Below, one piece after another: positions 45,640 to 54,490 of a DNA stretch of 64,000 nt. Under the pieces are notes generated by a model, which had not been told where the DNA came from, did no database searches, and worked only from the letters and a program-made list of their open reading frames with translations. Each line of letters starts with the position of its first letter. Within the stretch, counting starts at the first letter, position 1. The stretch lies in NCBI GenBank assembly GCA_964561105.1, contig CAZLOH010000006.1, positions 99,459 through 163,458 of the forward strand. The letters run 5' to 3'. A program made the position numbers and the translations under genes. The stretch is from JADLHS01 sp964561105. Lineage in GTDB: Bacteria > Verrucomicrobiota > Verrucomicrobiia > Limisphaerales > JADLHS01.

Positions 45640-46383
45640 ATGATGACATTGGCCTACAAGTACGTGGCTCTAACGCTCATGCTCGCGGAGGTGAATTTCT
45701 TTGCGAGCAAAGTGGATTTGAAACTCGATCACCCCGTTGGCGAAAAAGAGGTGCTTACCGGCAGCCATATTGGTCCGCCTAAGACAAACGACTTTAGCGG
45801 CAGCGTTATCACGCAGGACTACTTTTTTGGTTTTGGACGGGGGCATCTTGCGAACTTCCAGAGGAATGATTTCAGGTCGGATTCCGACAGGGCCGTAAGA
45901 GAACGGAATATCAAGCTGTCGAAGCAAACTTCCCTGATTGACACGAATGGAGCGTATGCGCTGGCAGTGAATTGGCTGAATGCAGTTGGCATTGACCTTG
46001 CCGCAGTTGAAAAGAAGTACAGATTGAATATCATCCAGTGGAAATACTACCCCGAGAGGTTCGGCCAAGGCGGGGTCATGCTTCCAGTCTATCAAATTGA
46101 GTGGAGAGGCTCTCCATTTGAGTCGGCTCGTCGACATGCAGACATGGCTGTGGTGAGTTTGACTGTGCTTGGAACCACAAAAGAATTGGTAGAACTGCAT
46201 GTGCTGGATGACAAATTATTTTCACGCCCGAGAATCAAAATTTTTGATCAGGACAAATTGCTTTCGCTTTCCGACGCGCAGTTTCAAGCTTTTGATTCGG
46301 CACAGCGAAGCAATCTAGTCATGCGTTGCACGGAGCAACCGGCAAGCAACAATGTGCTGGACGCTGCTGGAGCACAGAAATGA
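45640..46383 (+). CDS. Uncharacterised protein of a verrucomicrobial family
   Basis: A 247-residue protein. Residues 4-24 are hydrophobic and may direct export. The body includes AYALAVNWLNAVGIDLAAVE, a conserved-looking LPVYQIEWRG strand and TVLGTTKELVELHVLDDKLF, a layout I associate with a family of unknown function common in Pedosphaera-like genomes. No catalytic motif is visible. It begins 18 bp after the secreted His/Cys gene and overlaps the next start by ATGA (46380-46383), so the three are likely one operon. Low GC matches its neighbours. Confidence 0.7.
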   Translation: MMTLAYKYVALTLMLAEVNFFASKVDLKLDHPVGEKEVLTGSHIGPPKTNDFSGSVITQDYFFGFGRGHLANFQRNDFRSDSDRAVRERNIKLSKQTSLIDTNGAYALAVNWLNAVGIDLAAVEKKYRLNIIQWKYYPERFGQGGVMLPVYQIEWRGSPFESARRHADMAVVSLTVLGTTKELVELHVLDDKLFSRPRIKIFDQDKLLSLSDAQFQAFDSAQRSNLVMRCTEQPASNNVLDAAGAQK

Positions 46384-46745
46384 AGCAGTTCCACGAACAG
46401 CCATCAGCGTCACGAGGCAAAAATTGCAAAAGGCAGTTTCGCCGGCATTTTCTTCCTAATCGCGAGAATCTGCATACGAACCTACGTCTTGCATTTGGCG
46501 GCCTAGCAAATGTTGTCTTAATCGTGTGGGTCATCCCGCACATCGGAAACATCCGCGAGCCCGAGTATTCACTAGTCAACGCACTTCGGCCAGCTATTGA
46601 GGTTGTGATTCCGAGCGCGGCGTTGCTAATCATGGCTCCGGTTTTCTTCCTTGGGCGTGACATCCCAAGATTGTTAGCGATAGGGCTTGCGTTCTTGCCG
46701 GCATACGTTGCCATCGCTGGCTTTGGTGCCATACTTGGGCTCTAA
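46380..46745 (+). CDS. Small membrane protein of unknown function
   Basis: A 121-residue product from the ATG at 46380, which overlaps the stop of the preceding gene. After a basic 35-residue N-terminus three hydrophobic segments follow (LAFGGLANVVLIVWVIPHI; VVIPSAALLIMAPVFFLG; LLAIGLAFLPAYVAIAGFGA). The arrangement suggests a small polytopic inner-membrane protein with a cytosolic basic tail. No family was recognised. Translational coupling to the 247-residue protein points to a shared function. Confidence 0.65.
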   Translation: MKQFHEQPSASRGKNCKRQFRRHFLPNRENLHTNLRLAFGGLANVVLIVWVIPHIGNIREPEYSLVNALRPAIEVVIPSAALLIMAPVFFLGRDIPRLLAIGLAFLPAYVAIAGFGAILGL

Positions 46746-46955
46746 CTTTGAATTCGCCTGCTCGACCCGCGCATGTTGGACAGCAAACGGTGTTCAGCTA
46801 CGAGGCCAGCACGAACGATTTCCGGCTGCAACAAATCCAGCACTCCACGCTCAGACTGAAAGATCTGCGGGGTGTTCAGGAAGCTACCTGATGAAAAGGG
46901 ACGGATACAAACCAAGAAGCAGCAAACTAAGTGTCAGCGATTTGTATATCAGCGC

Positions 46956-48356
46956 TTACTTGCAGCCAAACAATTTCTTGGCCTTGATGACCTCGGCAAT
47001 CGGTGGGGGAACGGACTTTTCCCAGCCTGGGTCTCCGGTCTTGATTTTCTCGAGCACGTCGCCGGAGTAAGCCGCCAGGTAGGCTGGATTGTAGTCCGTG
47101 ATATTTTGGACAAACCGGTTTTCCACCAGGTGCGCGTACAGGTGCTTGAGGTGGGACGGGATGGGCATGCTTTCCAGGGTGTGCAGCTCGCCAGTCTTGC
47201 GATTGAGCGAAGGGTAAACGTAGAGCCGCGCGCCATTCTTGAACAACTGGCCGAGCGACTCCAGCAAGCCGCCTTCCATGTCGGTGTAGAATTTCTCGTC
47301 CAGAATATCCCACACGCGCACCAGGCCGAGCGGCAGGCCAATCGGTTTGCGCGTGTGCCGCGACAGGTACATCACCAGCCGGTGGTAGCGCAAAAAGTTG
47401 GAGATGAGCACGGGCTTGCCCAGCGTGCTTAACATGTCCACCCGATCCAGAAAATCCCGATGATCAATCGCATTGCCCACCTGCAACTGGCGCAGGGTCA
47501 TCTCCAGCAGCACCACCGGCGGTTCGCCTTGCAGGCTTTCCTCGCGGGCAAACTGCGCCTGGGACTGTTCGAGCATGTCGAGCATCGGGTTGGTCAGCGG
47601 ACGAAAACTGCCGCGCTCGACCAGCACGGGCTTTTTGTACAGCACCTCGGCGGGGATCACCGCCTCGCCATCCGCCGTGAACATGGTGGCGTCGGTCAGC
47701 CATTGCGTGACGAGTTGCAGGGCCATGAGGCGATTGTCCAGGCCGGCGAAACGCGGTCCGGAGAATTTGATCATATCCACCTCGATGCGCTGATGGGCGA
47801 GATCGTCCAGGAGCGAACCGATAAGCCGGGCCGGGCCGCTGTGGAGGTAGAACGCGCCGTGAATCAGGTTCACGCCGATGATGCCGAGCGCCTCCTGCTC
47901 GCGCTGGCCGTCGGCATCGAGCAAACGCACGTGAATGATGATTTCGGAGGGCGGCTCGTGCGGCTGGGTTTGAAACCGGATGCCGAGCCAGCCGTGGCCC
48001 TCCAGTTCCTTGCGGGTGAAACTGCGGGTGGCGACGGTGTTGGCGAAGACGAAGAACGTGGATTTGTCACCGCGGGTGCGTTCGAGCCGTTCGAGCAGCA
48101 ACTTCCATTCGTAATCGAGCATCGCCTGCAATCGCTGGCGGCTGACGTAGCGTTCCGCCGGGCCATAGATGGCGTCGCTCACCGTCATGTCGTAGGCGGA
48201 AATGGTTTTGGCCACGGTGCCGGACGCGCCGCCGGCCCGGAAAAACCAACGCGCCGTCTCCTGTCCCGCGCCAATCTCGGCAAACGTGCCGTATTTGGTC
48301 GCGTCCATGTTGATCTGAAGCGCCTTCTGACTGGTGTTGAGTTTTTCTTCGCTCAT
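46956..48356 (-). CDS. Large conserved cytosolic protein of unknown function
   Basis: A 466-residue soluble protein beginning with SQKALQINMDATKYGTFAEI. It has no signal peptide or membrane helix. I recognise this as a widely conserved protein family (the GAGQE.ARWFF and YDMTVSDAIYG segments are strongly family-like) but do not know a proven function and give none. The sequence is rich in well-formed alternating strands and helices, suggesting an enzyme. It lies 22 bp downstream of the pyruvate carboxylase stop on the same strand, so the two are probably co-transcribed. Normal GC content shows that the accessory island has ended here. Confidence 0.8.
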   Translation of the reverse strand: MSEEKLNTSQKALQINMDATKYGTFAEIGAGQETARWFFRAGGASGTVAKTISAYDMTVSDAIYGPAERYVSRQRLQAMLDYEWKLLLERLERTRGDKSTFFVFANTVATRSFTRKELEGHGWLGIRFQTQPHEPPSEIIIHVRLLDADGQREQEALGIIGVNLIHGAFYLHSGPARLIGSLLDDLAHQRIEVDMIKFSGPRFAGLDNRLMALQLVTQWLTDATMFTADGEAVIPAEVLYKKPVLVERGSFRPLTNPMLDMLEQSQAQFAREESLQGEPPVVLLEMTLRQLQVGNAIDHRDFLDRVDMLSTLGKPVLISNFLRYHRLVMYLSRHTRKPIGLPLGLVRVWDILDEKFYTDMEGGLLESLGQLFKNGARLYVYPSLNRKTGELHTLESMPIPSHLKHLYAHLVENRFVQNITDYNPAYLAAYSGDVLEKIKTGDPGWEKSVPPPIAEVIKAKKLFGCK

Positions 48357-48378
48357 GGCTTTGCGGTCGGCGGGGTGC

Positions 48379-51300
48379 TTACGCCTCCTTCAACTTCATC
48401 AACAAGTCCTTGCTTTCCACGGTGTCGCTGACCTGCGCGAACACCTGATCCACCACGCCGGCGCACGGCGCGTAAATCGTCGTCTGCATCTTCATGGCTT
48501 CGAGCGTCACGAGCTTGTCGCCCTTCGCGACCTTCGCTCCCGTGCTCACCGACAAGGCCGTGACCAGTCCGGGAATCGGCGCGCCGACTTCCGTTGGCTT
48601 GCCGGGGTCGGCCTTGACGCGCGCCTTGACCGTGGGTTTCACCGAGCGATCCACGATGGCGAGCTGGCGGCTCATGCCGTTCAACTCGAAGTTCACCGTG
48701 CGTTTGCCCTCGGCATCCACCGCGCCAAGGTTCACCAGCCGGATGAACAGCGTTTTGCCCGTTTCGATTTCCACCGAGACTTCCTGGCCGATTTTCATCC
48801 CGTAAAAGAACACCGGCGTGGGCAGCACGGATAAATCGCTGAAGTCCCGGCGGCGTTTCGCGTAATCCGCGAAGACCTCGGGATACATGATGTGGCTGAA
48901 CACCTCGTCCGGCGTCGGCTCGTGTTTGAGCTTTGCGGTCAGCTCGGCTTCCACCTTTTTGAAATTCAACGGCTTCATCGCCGCCCCAGGGCGACCCCGC
49001 AACGGCTGGCGTTTGCCGAGCACGACGTGTTGCAATTTCTTCGGCCAGCCACCCAACGGCTGGCCCAGGCCGCCCGCCAGCATGTCAATGACCGACTCAG
49101 GAAACGGCACGCTGCCCGGATCGAGATTCAGCACGTCGGCGGGCTTGATGCCGCGCGTGATGAGAAACATCGTCAGGTCGCCCACCACCTTGCTGCTCGG
49201 CGTCACCTTCACGATGTCGCCAAAGAGCTGGTTCACGTCGGCATAGGTGCGCGCGATCTCCGGCCAGCGCGGCGCCAACCCCAGCGCGGCCGCCTGCTCC
49301 TTGAGATTGGTGAACTGGCCGCCCGGCATCTCGTGCAGGTAAACCTCCGCGCTGCCGGCGCGCGGCGCCGTATCGAACGGCGCATAGTAAGCCCGGACCT
49401 GCTCCCAGTAATCCGCGAACTCGTTGAGCGCGTTCAGATCAAAGCCCGTGGCGCGCGGGCTGAATTGCAACGCAGCGGCGATGGAATTGAGATTGGGCTG
49501 GCTCGTCGAGCCGGACATCGAAGCCAGCGCCAGATCGGCAATATCCACGCCGGCCTCCGCCGCGGACAACACCGACGCCGAGGCCACCCCGCTGGTGTCG
49601 TGCGTATGAAAATGGATCGGAATGCCGATCTCGGACTTCAACGCCTTCACCAGGGCGTAGGCTGCGGCGGGACGACACAACCCCGCCATGTCTTTGATGG
49701 CCAGAATGTGCGCGCCCATGCGCTCGAGTTCCCGGGCCAGTTTCACGTAATATCGCAGCGAGTACTTGTTCCGCGCCGGGTCGAGTATGTTGCCGGTGTA
49801 ACAGAGCGCCGCCTCGCACACGGCGTGCGTTTCATTCACCGCTTCCATCGCCACCTTGAGATTTGGGAGGTAATTCAACGAGTCGAACAGGCGGAAAATG
49901 TCCATGCCCGCGTCGGCGGCGTGCTTTACGAATCCCGCCACCGCGTTGTCGGGATAGTTCGAGTAGCCGACCGCATTGGAGCCGCGAAACAACATCTGGA
50001 AACAGATGTTCGGGATCTTCTGGCGCAGGAGGCGGAGTCGTTGCCAAGGGTCCTCGTGCAGAAAACGCATGGCCGTGTCAAACGTCGCGCCGCCCCACAT
50101 TTCCAGACTGAACAATTCCGGCGCGCGTCGGGCCACCGCATCGGACACGGCCAGCATGTCGTAGCTGCGCATCCGGGTGGCGAAGAGCGATTGATGCGCG
50201 TCGCGAAACGTGGTGTCCGTGACGAGCAATGGCTTCTGTTTGAGAATCCATTGCGCGAACTGCTTCGCGCCAAGTTTCAGCAGCAACTGGCGGGTGCCGG
50301 GCGGCGGTGTTTGTTTGTGATCGTAGGCCGGGATGCGTGCCGGCGGGAGCGCCTCTTTGGGCACATGCCCTTTGGCCTGTGGGTTCCCATTCACCACCAC
50401 GTCGCCGATGAAATTGAGCAGCTTGGTGGCGCGATCCCGGCGGGCTTTGAGCTTGAACAACTCGGGCGTTGCATCAATCAGCGTCGTCGTCGCCCGCCCG
50501 GTCTTGAACGTCTCGTTGTGAATGACGTTTTCGAGGAACGGGATGTTGGTCTTGACCCCGCGGATGCGAAACTCGCGCAACGCGCGGTCCATGCGTTGCA
50601 GCGCCGCGGCGAACGTCGGCGCGGAGGCGGTGAGTTTCACCAGCAGCGAGTCGTAAAACGGCGTGACCACCGAACCGGCGTAACCCATGCCGCCATCGAG
50701 CCGCACGCCAAACCCGCCCGCGCTGCGATACGTGAGAATGCGCCCGTAATCCGGATTGAACTTGTTCTCCGGGTCTTCCGTCGTGATGCGGCATTGCACG
50801 GCGTAACCATTGCGGCGAATGTCGGCTTGCGCCGGAATCCCCACCTCGGCGCCGTGCATCCGTTTGCCATCGGCGATCAGTATCTGCGACCGCACCAGAT
50901 CAATGCCCGTGATGACTTCCGTGACCGTGTGCTCGACCTGGATGCGCGGGTTCATCTCGATGAAGAACCATTCCCGGGTGTCCTGATCGTAAAGAAACTC
51001 CACCGTGCCGGCGTTGTCGTACTTGATCTCACGGCACAACTTCACCGCCGCTTCACACAGCTCCTGGCGCACATGTTCATCCAGTTCGACGCTGGGCGCG
51101 ATCTCAATGACCTTTTGATGCCGGCGTTGCACCGAGCAATCGCGCTCGTGCAGGTGAACCACATTGCCGTGCTGGTCGCCGAGAATCTGCACCTCGATGT
51201 GCTTGGCGCGTGGGATGTAGCGCTCCAGGAAGACGGCGGAATTGCCAAACGTGCGGCCGGCTTCACCCTGTGCTTCGTCGAGCAGGGCCGCGAGTTCACC

Positions 51301-51870
51301 CGGCTTCGTCACCACGCGCATCCCGCGTCCACCGCCGCCGAACGCGGCCTTGATGATGAGCGGGAAGCCAATCTCTTTCGCGACCTTGAGCGCTTTGCCG
51401 CGCGCCTCAATTGCGTCCTCGGTGCCCGGCAACGTCGGCACGCCGACCTTTTGCGCCAGGGCGCGGGCGGCGGTCTTGTCGCCCATCTGCCGCAGCAAAT
51501 CCACGCGCGGCCCGATGAACGTGATGCCCGCAGCGGCGCAGGCCCGGGCAAATTCCGCGTTCTCCGACAGGAAACCGTAACCGGGATGGATCATGTCCAC
51601 GCCCTTCTCCTGGGCGAGGGCGATGATGCCGGGAATGTCGAGGTACGCGCCGACCGGTCCTTTGCCTTCACCGATGAGATACGCCTCGTCCGCCTTGAAC
51701 CGATGAATGGCGAGCCGATCCTCCTGCGCGTAGATCGCCACGGTGCGAAAGCCCAGCTCGGTGGCCGCGCGAAAAACGCGGATGGCAATTTCACTGCGAT
51801 TAGCCACCAGCAAACGGCGTTGCGGGGAGGAAGAGGAAATGGATTTGGGCGTCGGCGCGGTTGAACTCAT
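48379..51870 (-). CDS. pyc: Pyruvate carboxylase
   Basis: A biotin enzyme that carboxylates pyruvate to oxaloacetate, replenishing the TCA cycle. From ATG 51870 it is 1163 residues, the normal single-chain length. Biotin carboxylase comes first (RLLVANRSEIAIRVFRAATE; KAAFGGGGRGMRVV; FIEMNPRIQVEHTVTE), then the carboxyltransferase barrel (TDTTFRDAHQSLFATRMRS; metal site in IHFHTHDTSG), and the biotinyl domain with biotinylated Lys in LEAMKMQTT. An ATG 30 codons upstream (51960) exists but its extra residues are not family-like. Acetyl-CoA activation is typical of the family. The unknown 466-residue gene follows by 22 bp. Confidence 0.97.
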   Translation of the reverse strand: MSSTAPTPKSISSSSPQRRLLVANRSEIAIRVFRAATELGFRTVAIYAQEDRLAIHRFKADEAYLIGEGKGPVGAYLDIPGIIALAQEKGVDMIHPGYGFLSENAEFARACAAAGITFIGPRVDLLRQMGDKTAARALAQKVGVPTLPGTEDAIEARGKALKVAKEIGFPLIIKAAFGGGGRGMRVVTKPGELAALLDEAQGEAGRTFGNSAVFLERYIPRAKHIEVQILGDQHGNVVHLHERDCSVQRRHQKVIEIAPSVELDEHVRQELCEAAVKLCREIKYDNAGTVEFLYDQDTREWFFIEMNPRIQVEHTVTEVITGIDLVRSQILIADGKRMHGAEVGIPAQADIRRNGYAVQCRITTEDPENKFNPDYGRILTYRSAGGFGVRLDGGMGYAGSVVTPFYDSLLVKLTASAPTFAAALQRMDRALREFRIRGVKTNIPFLENVIHNETFKTGRATTTLIDATPELFKLKARRDRATKLLNFIGDVVVNGNPQAKGHVPKEALPPARIPAYDHKQTPPPGTRQLLLKLGAKQFAQWILKQKPLLVTDTTFRDAHQSLFATRMRSYDMLAVSDAVARRAPELFSLEMWGGATFDTAMRFLHEDPWQRLRLLRQKIPNICFQMLFRGSNAVGYSNYPDNAVAGFVKHAADAGMDIFRLFDSLNYLPNLKVAMEAVNETHAVCEAALCYTGNILDPARNKYSLRYYVKLARELERMGAHILAIKDMAGLCRPAAAYALVKALKSEIGIPIHFHTHDTSGVASASVLSAAEAGVDIADLALASMSGSTSQPNLNSIAAALQFSPRATGFDLNALNEFADYWEQVRAYYAPFDTAPRAGSAEVYLHEMPGGQFTNLKEQAAALGLAPRWPEIARTYADVNQLFGDIVKVTPSSKVVGDLTMFLITRGIKPADVLNLDPGSVPFPESVIDMLAGGLGQPLGGWPKKLQHVVLGKRQPLRGRPGAAMKPLNFKKVEAELTAKLKHEPTPDEVFSHIMYPEVFADYAKRRRDFSDLSVLPTPVFFYGMKIGQEVSVEIETGKTLFIRLVNLGAVDAEGKRTVNFELNGMSRQLAIVDRSVKPTVKARVKADPGKPTEVGAPIPGLVTALSVSTGAKVAKGDKLVTLEAMKMQTTIYAPCAGVVDQVFAQVSDTVESKDLLMKLKEA

Positions 51871-52005
51871 ATCGTCGGCGGAGATGAAACTCAAATCAGC
51901 ACAGGCAATCAATGATGGAATGACTCGCCGGAGCGAATGATGCGCATTTCTGGGTGGCAACCTTCCGCAAAGCAGCGGAAATCACCGACCACGATTGTGT
52001 GGCGG

Positions 52006-53127
52006 TTACTTCCGGCCAATCCAACCTTTGCGTACGAAGAAAATGGCCAGGCCGAGGGTGACGCTGGCGCAGAGGACCCAAAACATTGCGTAACCGTACT
52101 TCCAATGAAGCGCGGGCATTCCGTCAAAATTCATCCCGAACACCCCGGAGACAAACGTGATGGGGATGAAGAAGGTGGCGATGAGGGTCAACACCTTCAT
52201 GACTTCATTCATGCGGTTGGACACGGCCGAGAGATAAAGGTCATTCAGGCTGGCGGCCATTTCGCGGCAGGATTCCACGATGTCCATCACCTGCACGGTG
52301 TGGTCGGTCACGTCGCGCAGATACATTTTCACACTCGGCGAAATGCCTTTGGTGTCCTCGTGGCACAAGGCGTTAAGCACATCGCGCAAGGGCCAGATGA
52401 CCCGGCGCAACAGGGCAAGTTCGCGCTTGAGAGCGTACAATTGTTGCTGTTGCGGGCGCGTCGGCTCGCCGATGATCCCGTTTTCGAGTTCCTCCAACCG
52501 CTCGTCGTAATGTTCCAGCAGGGGAAAACAATGGTCCACCACCACGTCCAGCAAGGCGTAGAGCAGGTACGAGGTATCGAGCAGGCGCAGGCGCGAACCG
52601 GTCTGTTGCAACCGTGCCCGGATCGGCGCCCAGACATCGCCGTCTGTTTCTTGAAACGTGAGCAACGTATTTTCAAACAGGAAAAAACTCACCTGTTCCG
52701 AGACCATCGCTTGATTTTGCAAACGGAGCATCCGGGCCACGATGAACAGGTAGCCGTCGTAGATCTCCAGCTTGGGGCGTTGCGGGACGCGCAGCACGTC
52801 CTCCGCGGATAGCGTGTGAAATCGCAACTCGTGGCGCAGTTGGTTCACGATGTGCGGGTGCAGCCCGTCCACGTTCAACCAGCGGATTGGGCAGGTCGGC
52901 GTGCGCGGTTGACGAAACAGTTCGGCCAGGTCCGTCACCGTGCGCGATGCCACGTGCTCCGGCCCGTAATCGGTGCATTGAATGTGAATCGTACCGGCGG
53001 CCGGCGGTTCGTTCACACCGGCGATGGATTCAATGCCGGGAACCGAGCCGGGGTCGCCCGGCGCGAAATCCGTCGAACCGATCTGGCTGCGGAGTCTTCT
53101 GCGGGCGGTCTGCCGGGGATGCTTCAT
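52006..53127 (-). CDS. corA: CorA-family magnesium/cobalt channel
   Basis: A 373-residue pentameric inner-membrane divalent-metal channel. The large N-terminal cytosolic domain ends in a long helix. Two C-terminal membrane helices flank the selectivity motif GMN in VFGMNFDGMP, preceded by LTLIATFFIPITFVSG, and the chain ends in a basic tail (VRKGWIGRK) after the second helix. The Thr/Phe-rich TM1 and the GMN loop identify MgtE-unrelated CorA. mscS lies 41 bp upstream on the same strand, so an operon of ion-homeostasis genes is plausible. Confidence 0.95.
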   Translation of the reverse strand: MKHPRQTARRRLRSQIGSTDFAPGDPGSVPGIESIAGVNEPPAAGTIHIQCTDYGPEHVASRTVTDLAELFRQPRTPTCPIRWLNVDGLHPHIVNQLRHELRFHTLSAEDVLRVPQRPKLEIYDGYLFIVARMLRLQNQAMVSEQVSFFLFENTLLTFQETDGDVWAPIRARLQQTGSRLRLLDTSYLLYALLDVVVDHCFPLLEHYDERLEELENGIIGEPTRPQQQQLYALKRELALLRRVIWPLRDVLNALCHEDTKGISPSVKMYLRDVTDHTVQVMDIVESCREMAASLNDLYLSAVSNRMNEVMKVLTLIATFFIPITFVSGVFGMNFDGMPALHWKYGYAMFWVLCASVTLGLAIFFVRKGWIGRK

Positions 53128-53168
53128 GAGCGTAGGGGCGGTTCAGTGCTGACCAGGCGTGGCATGGT

Positions 53169-54062
53169 TCAAGTCTCCTTCGTTGGTCCACGCCCAGGCC
53201 ATTCACCGCCGCGCAGGTGAACGTCCCGTTGCGGGAATGGAATCTCGATCTGGTTTTTCCGCAAGACATCCTCGATGGCGAAATAGAGATCGCTGCGGAA
53301 TCGGCGGGGGTCGCGGACCATGTCCACGGTCCAGACGCACAGTTCGAAATCCAATGAACTTTCGCCGAGGCCGAGGAAGTGCAACTCCGGCCCGGGGTCC
53401 TTGAGCACGGAGGGGTGCTCGGCCGCCACCGCCAGCAAGACTTGCTTGAGCTTCGCCAGATCGGACCCGTAGGCCACGCCCAGCGGCAGGCGCAGGCGCA
53501 CCTTGGGGTCGCCATAACTCCAATTGGTCACCGGATGGCTGATGAAATCCGAGTTGGGCACGATGGTGGTGATGTTATCGTTGGTTACTACCATGGTGCT
53601 GCGCATGTTGATTTTGGTGACCAGGCCGGACACGCCTCCCACTTCGATGCGATCACCGATGGCCACCGGTCGTTCGGCCAGGATGATCAGGCCACTGAAG
53701 AAATTATTGACGATGTTCTGCAACCCGAAGCCCAACCCAATGCCCACCGCGCCCGCGACCACGGTCAACGAGCTGAGATTGATGCCCACGTTGTTCAAGG
53801 CGAGGGTGAACCCGACGACGATGAAAAGGTAACCGACAAAGCGGCTGATGGCGAAGCGCAGGGACGGCTCCATCTTCGTGCGTGAGAGCACACGGTTGAT
53901 GAGAAAGCGGCGCAGGAATCGTTCGAGGATGAGCACGAGCGCCACCAGCACCAGCAGTTCGAGCACGCCGCCAAGGGTCAGGGTGCTGTTTCCCAACTTG
54001 CCGAGCGGGTGGGTCAGCCAGCCGTGTGCGTCTTCGTAAAGGGAATTCCAGGTATTGGTCAT
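53169..54062 (-). CDS. mscS: Small-conductance mechanosensitive channel, MscS family
   Basis: A 297-residue MscS-type channel releasing solutes on hypo-osmotic shock. Three N-terminal membrane segments end in the pore-lining TM3 region LSSLTVVAGAVGIGLGFGLQ, with the Gly/Ala packing pattern, followed by NIVNNFFSGLIILAERPVAI, the diagnostic MscS beta-domain sequence. The C-terminal alpha/beta vestibule is complete. Its start ATG is 77 bp from a possible fragment of a second MscS N-terminus. It precedes corA by 41 bp. Confidence 0.95.
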   Translation of the reverse strand: MTNTWNSLYEDAHGWLTHPLGKLGNSTLTLGGVLELLVLVALVLILERFLRRFLINRVLSRTKMEPSLRFAISRFVGYLFIVVGFTLALNNVGINLSSLTVVAGAVGIGLGFGLQNIVNNFFSGLIILAERPVAIGDRIEVGGVSGLVTKINMRSTMVVTNDNITTIVPNSDFISHPVTNWSYGDPKVRLRLPLGVAYGSDLAKLKQVLLAVAAEHPSVLKDPGPELHFLGLGESSLDFELCVWTVDMVRDPRRFRSDLYFAIEDVLRKNQIEIPFPQRDVHLRGGEWPGRGPTKET

Positions 54063-54490
54063 GGCGATCGCGTACGTTGGTCGAGGCGTAACATGGCCGC
54101 CCCACTGTTGTGCAAACGGCGAACGCAGGTTTCATTCGCCAACGTCGAAGCTGAGGGTAGGCAAAATCCACGCCCACGGAAAGCGCCAATGCTTGGATGC
54201 CGAAGGCGATATTTGTCCCAATCCGGAGTTGGTAACCGGCGAGTTGAAACCACGGCCTTTCTATGCTCGACAGCCACGACAATACGTAGGCCACTCCGGG
54301 ATATTGCTCGTAGTTATGGTACCAGGTTTTTGCCGTTCGGCGACGGGATCAGGGTCGGCGTCTCGCGGAAGTTCGAACTCACCGGAGGTCCACGTTTGGA
54401 GTGCGGCACGAGCAATGGCGCAAGTGTCGCATTGGTCAGGCCGCGCCGGATTTCGTCAGGGCAATTTTCCTGAGTGGAATCCGCGGTGAA
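54063..54490. other. Gap upstream of mscS
   Basis: 428 bp between the nucleoside hydrolase stop and the mscS start, both on the minus strand. Apart from the possible MscS N-terminal fragment at 54139-54294, its frames look non-coding. No tRNA or strong terminator was seen. Confidence 0.4.
54139..54294 (-). pseudogene. Possible remnant of a second MscS N-terminus
   Basis: The minus-strand frame reads WLSSIERPWFQLAGYQLRIG then a hydrophobic stretch ending in QLRRWR, resembling the first membrane helix and preceding segment of MscS proteins. It goes out of frame with mscS, lacks the channel body, and has no ribosome site. It may be an ancestral 5' extension or a decayed paralogue; chance is possible. 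Confidence 0.25.

Noticed and set aside
48892..51864. A 990-codon open frame antisense to pyruvate carboxylase
   Set aside because: It is a codon-bias shadow of a GC-rich gene: His/Arg/Gly-rich with no domain, and the sense strand is a full pyruvate carboxylase.
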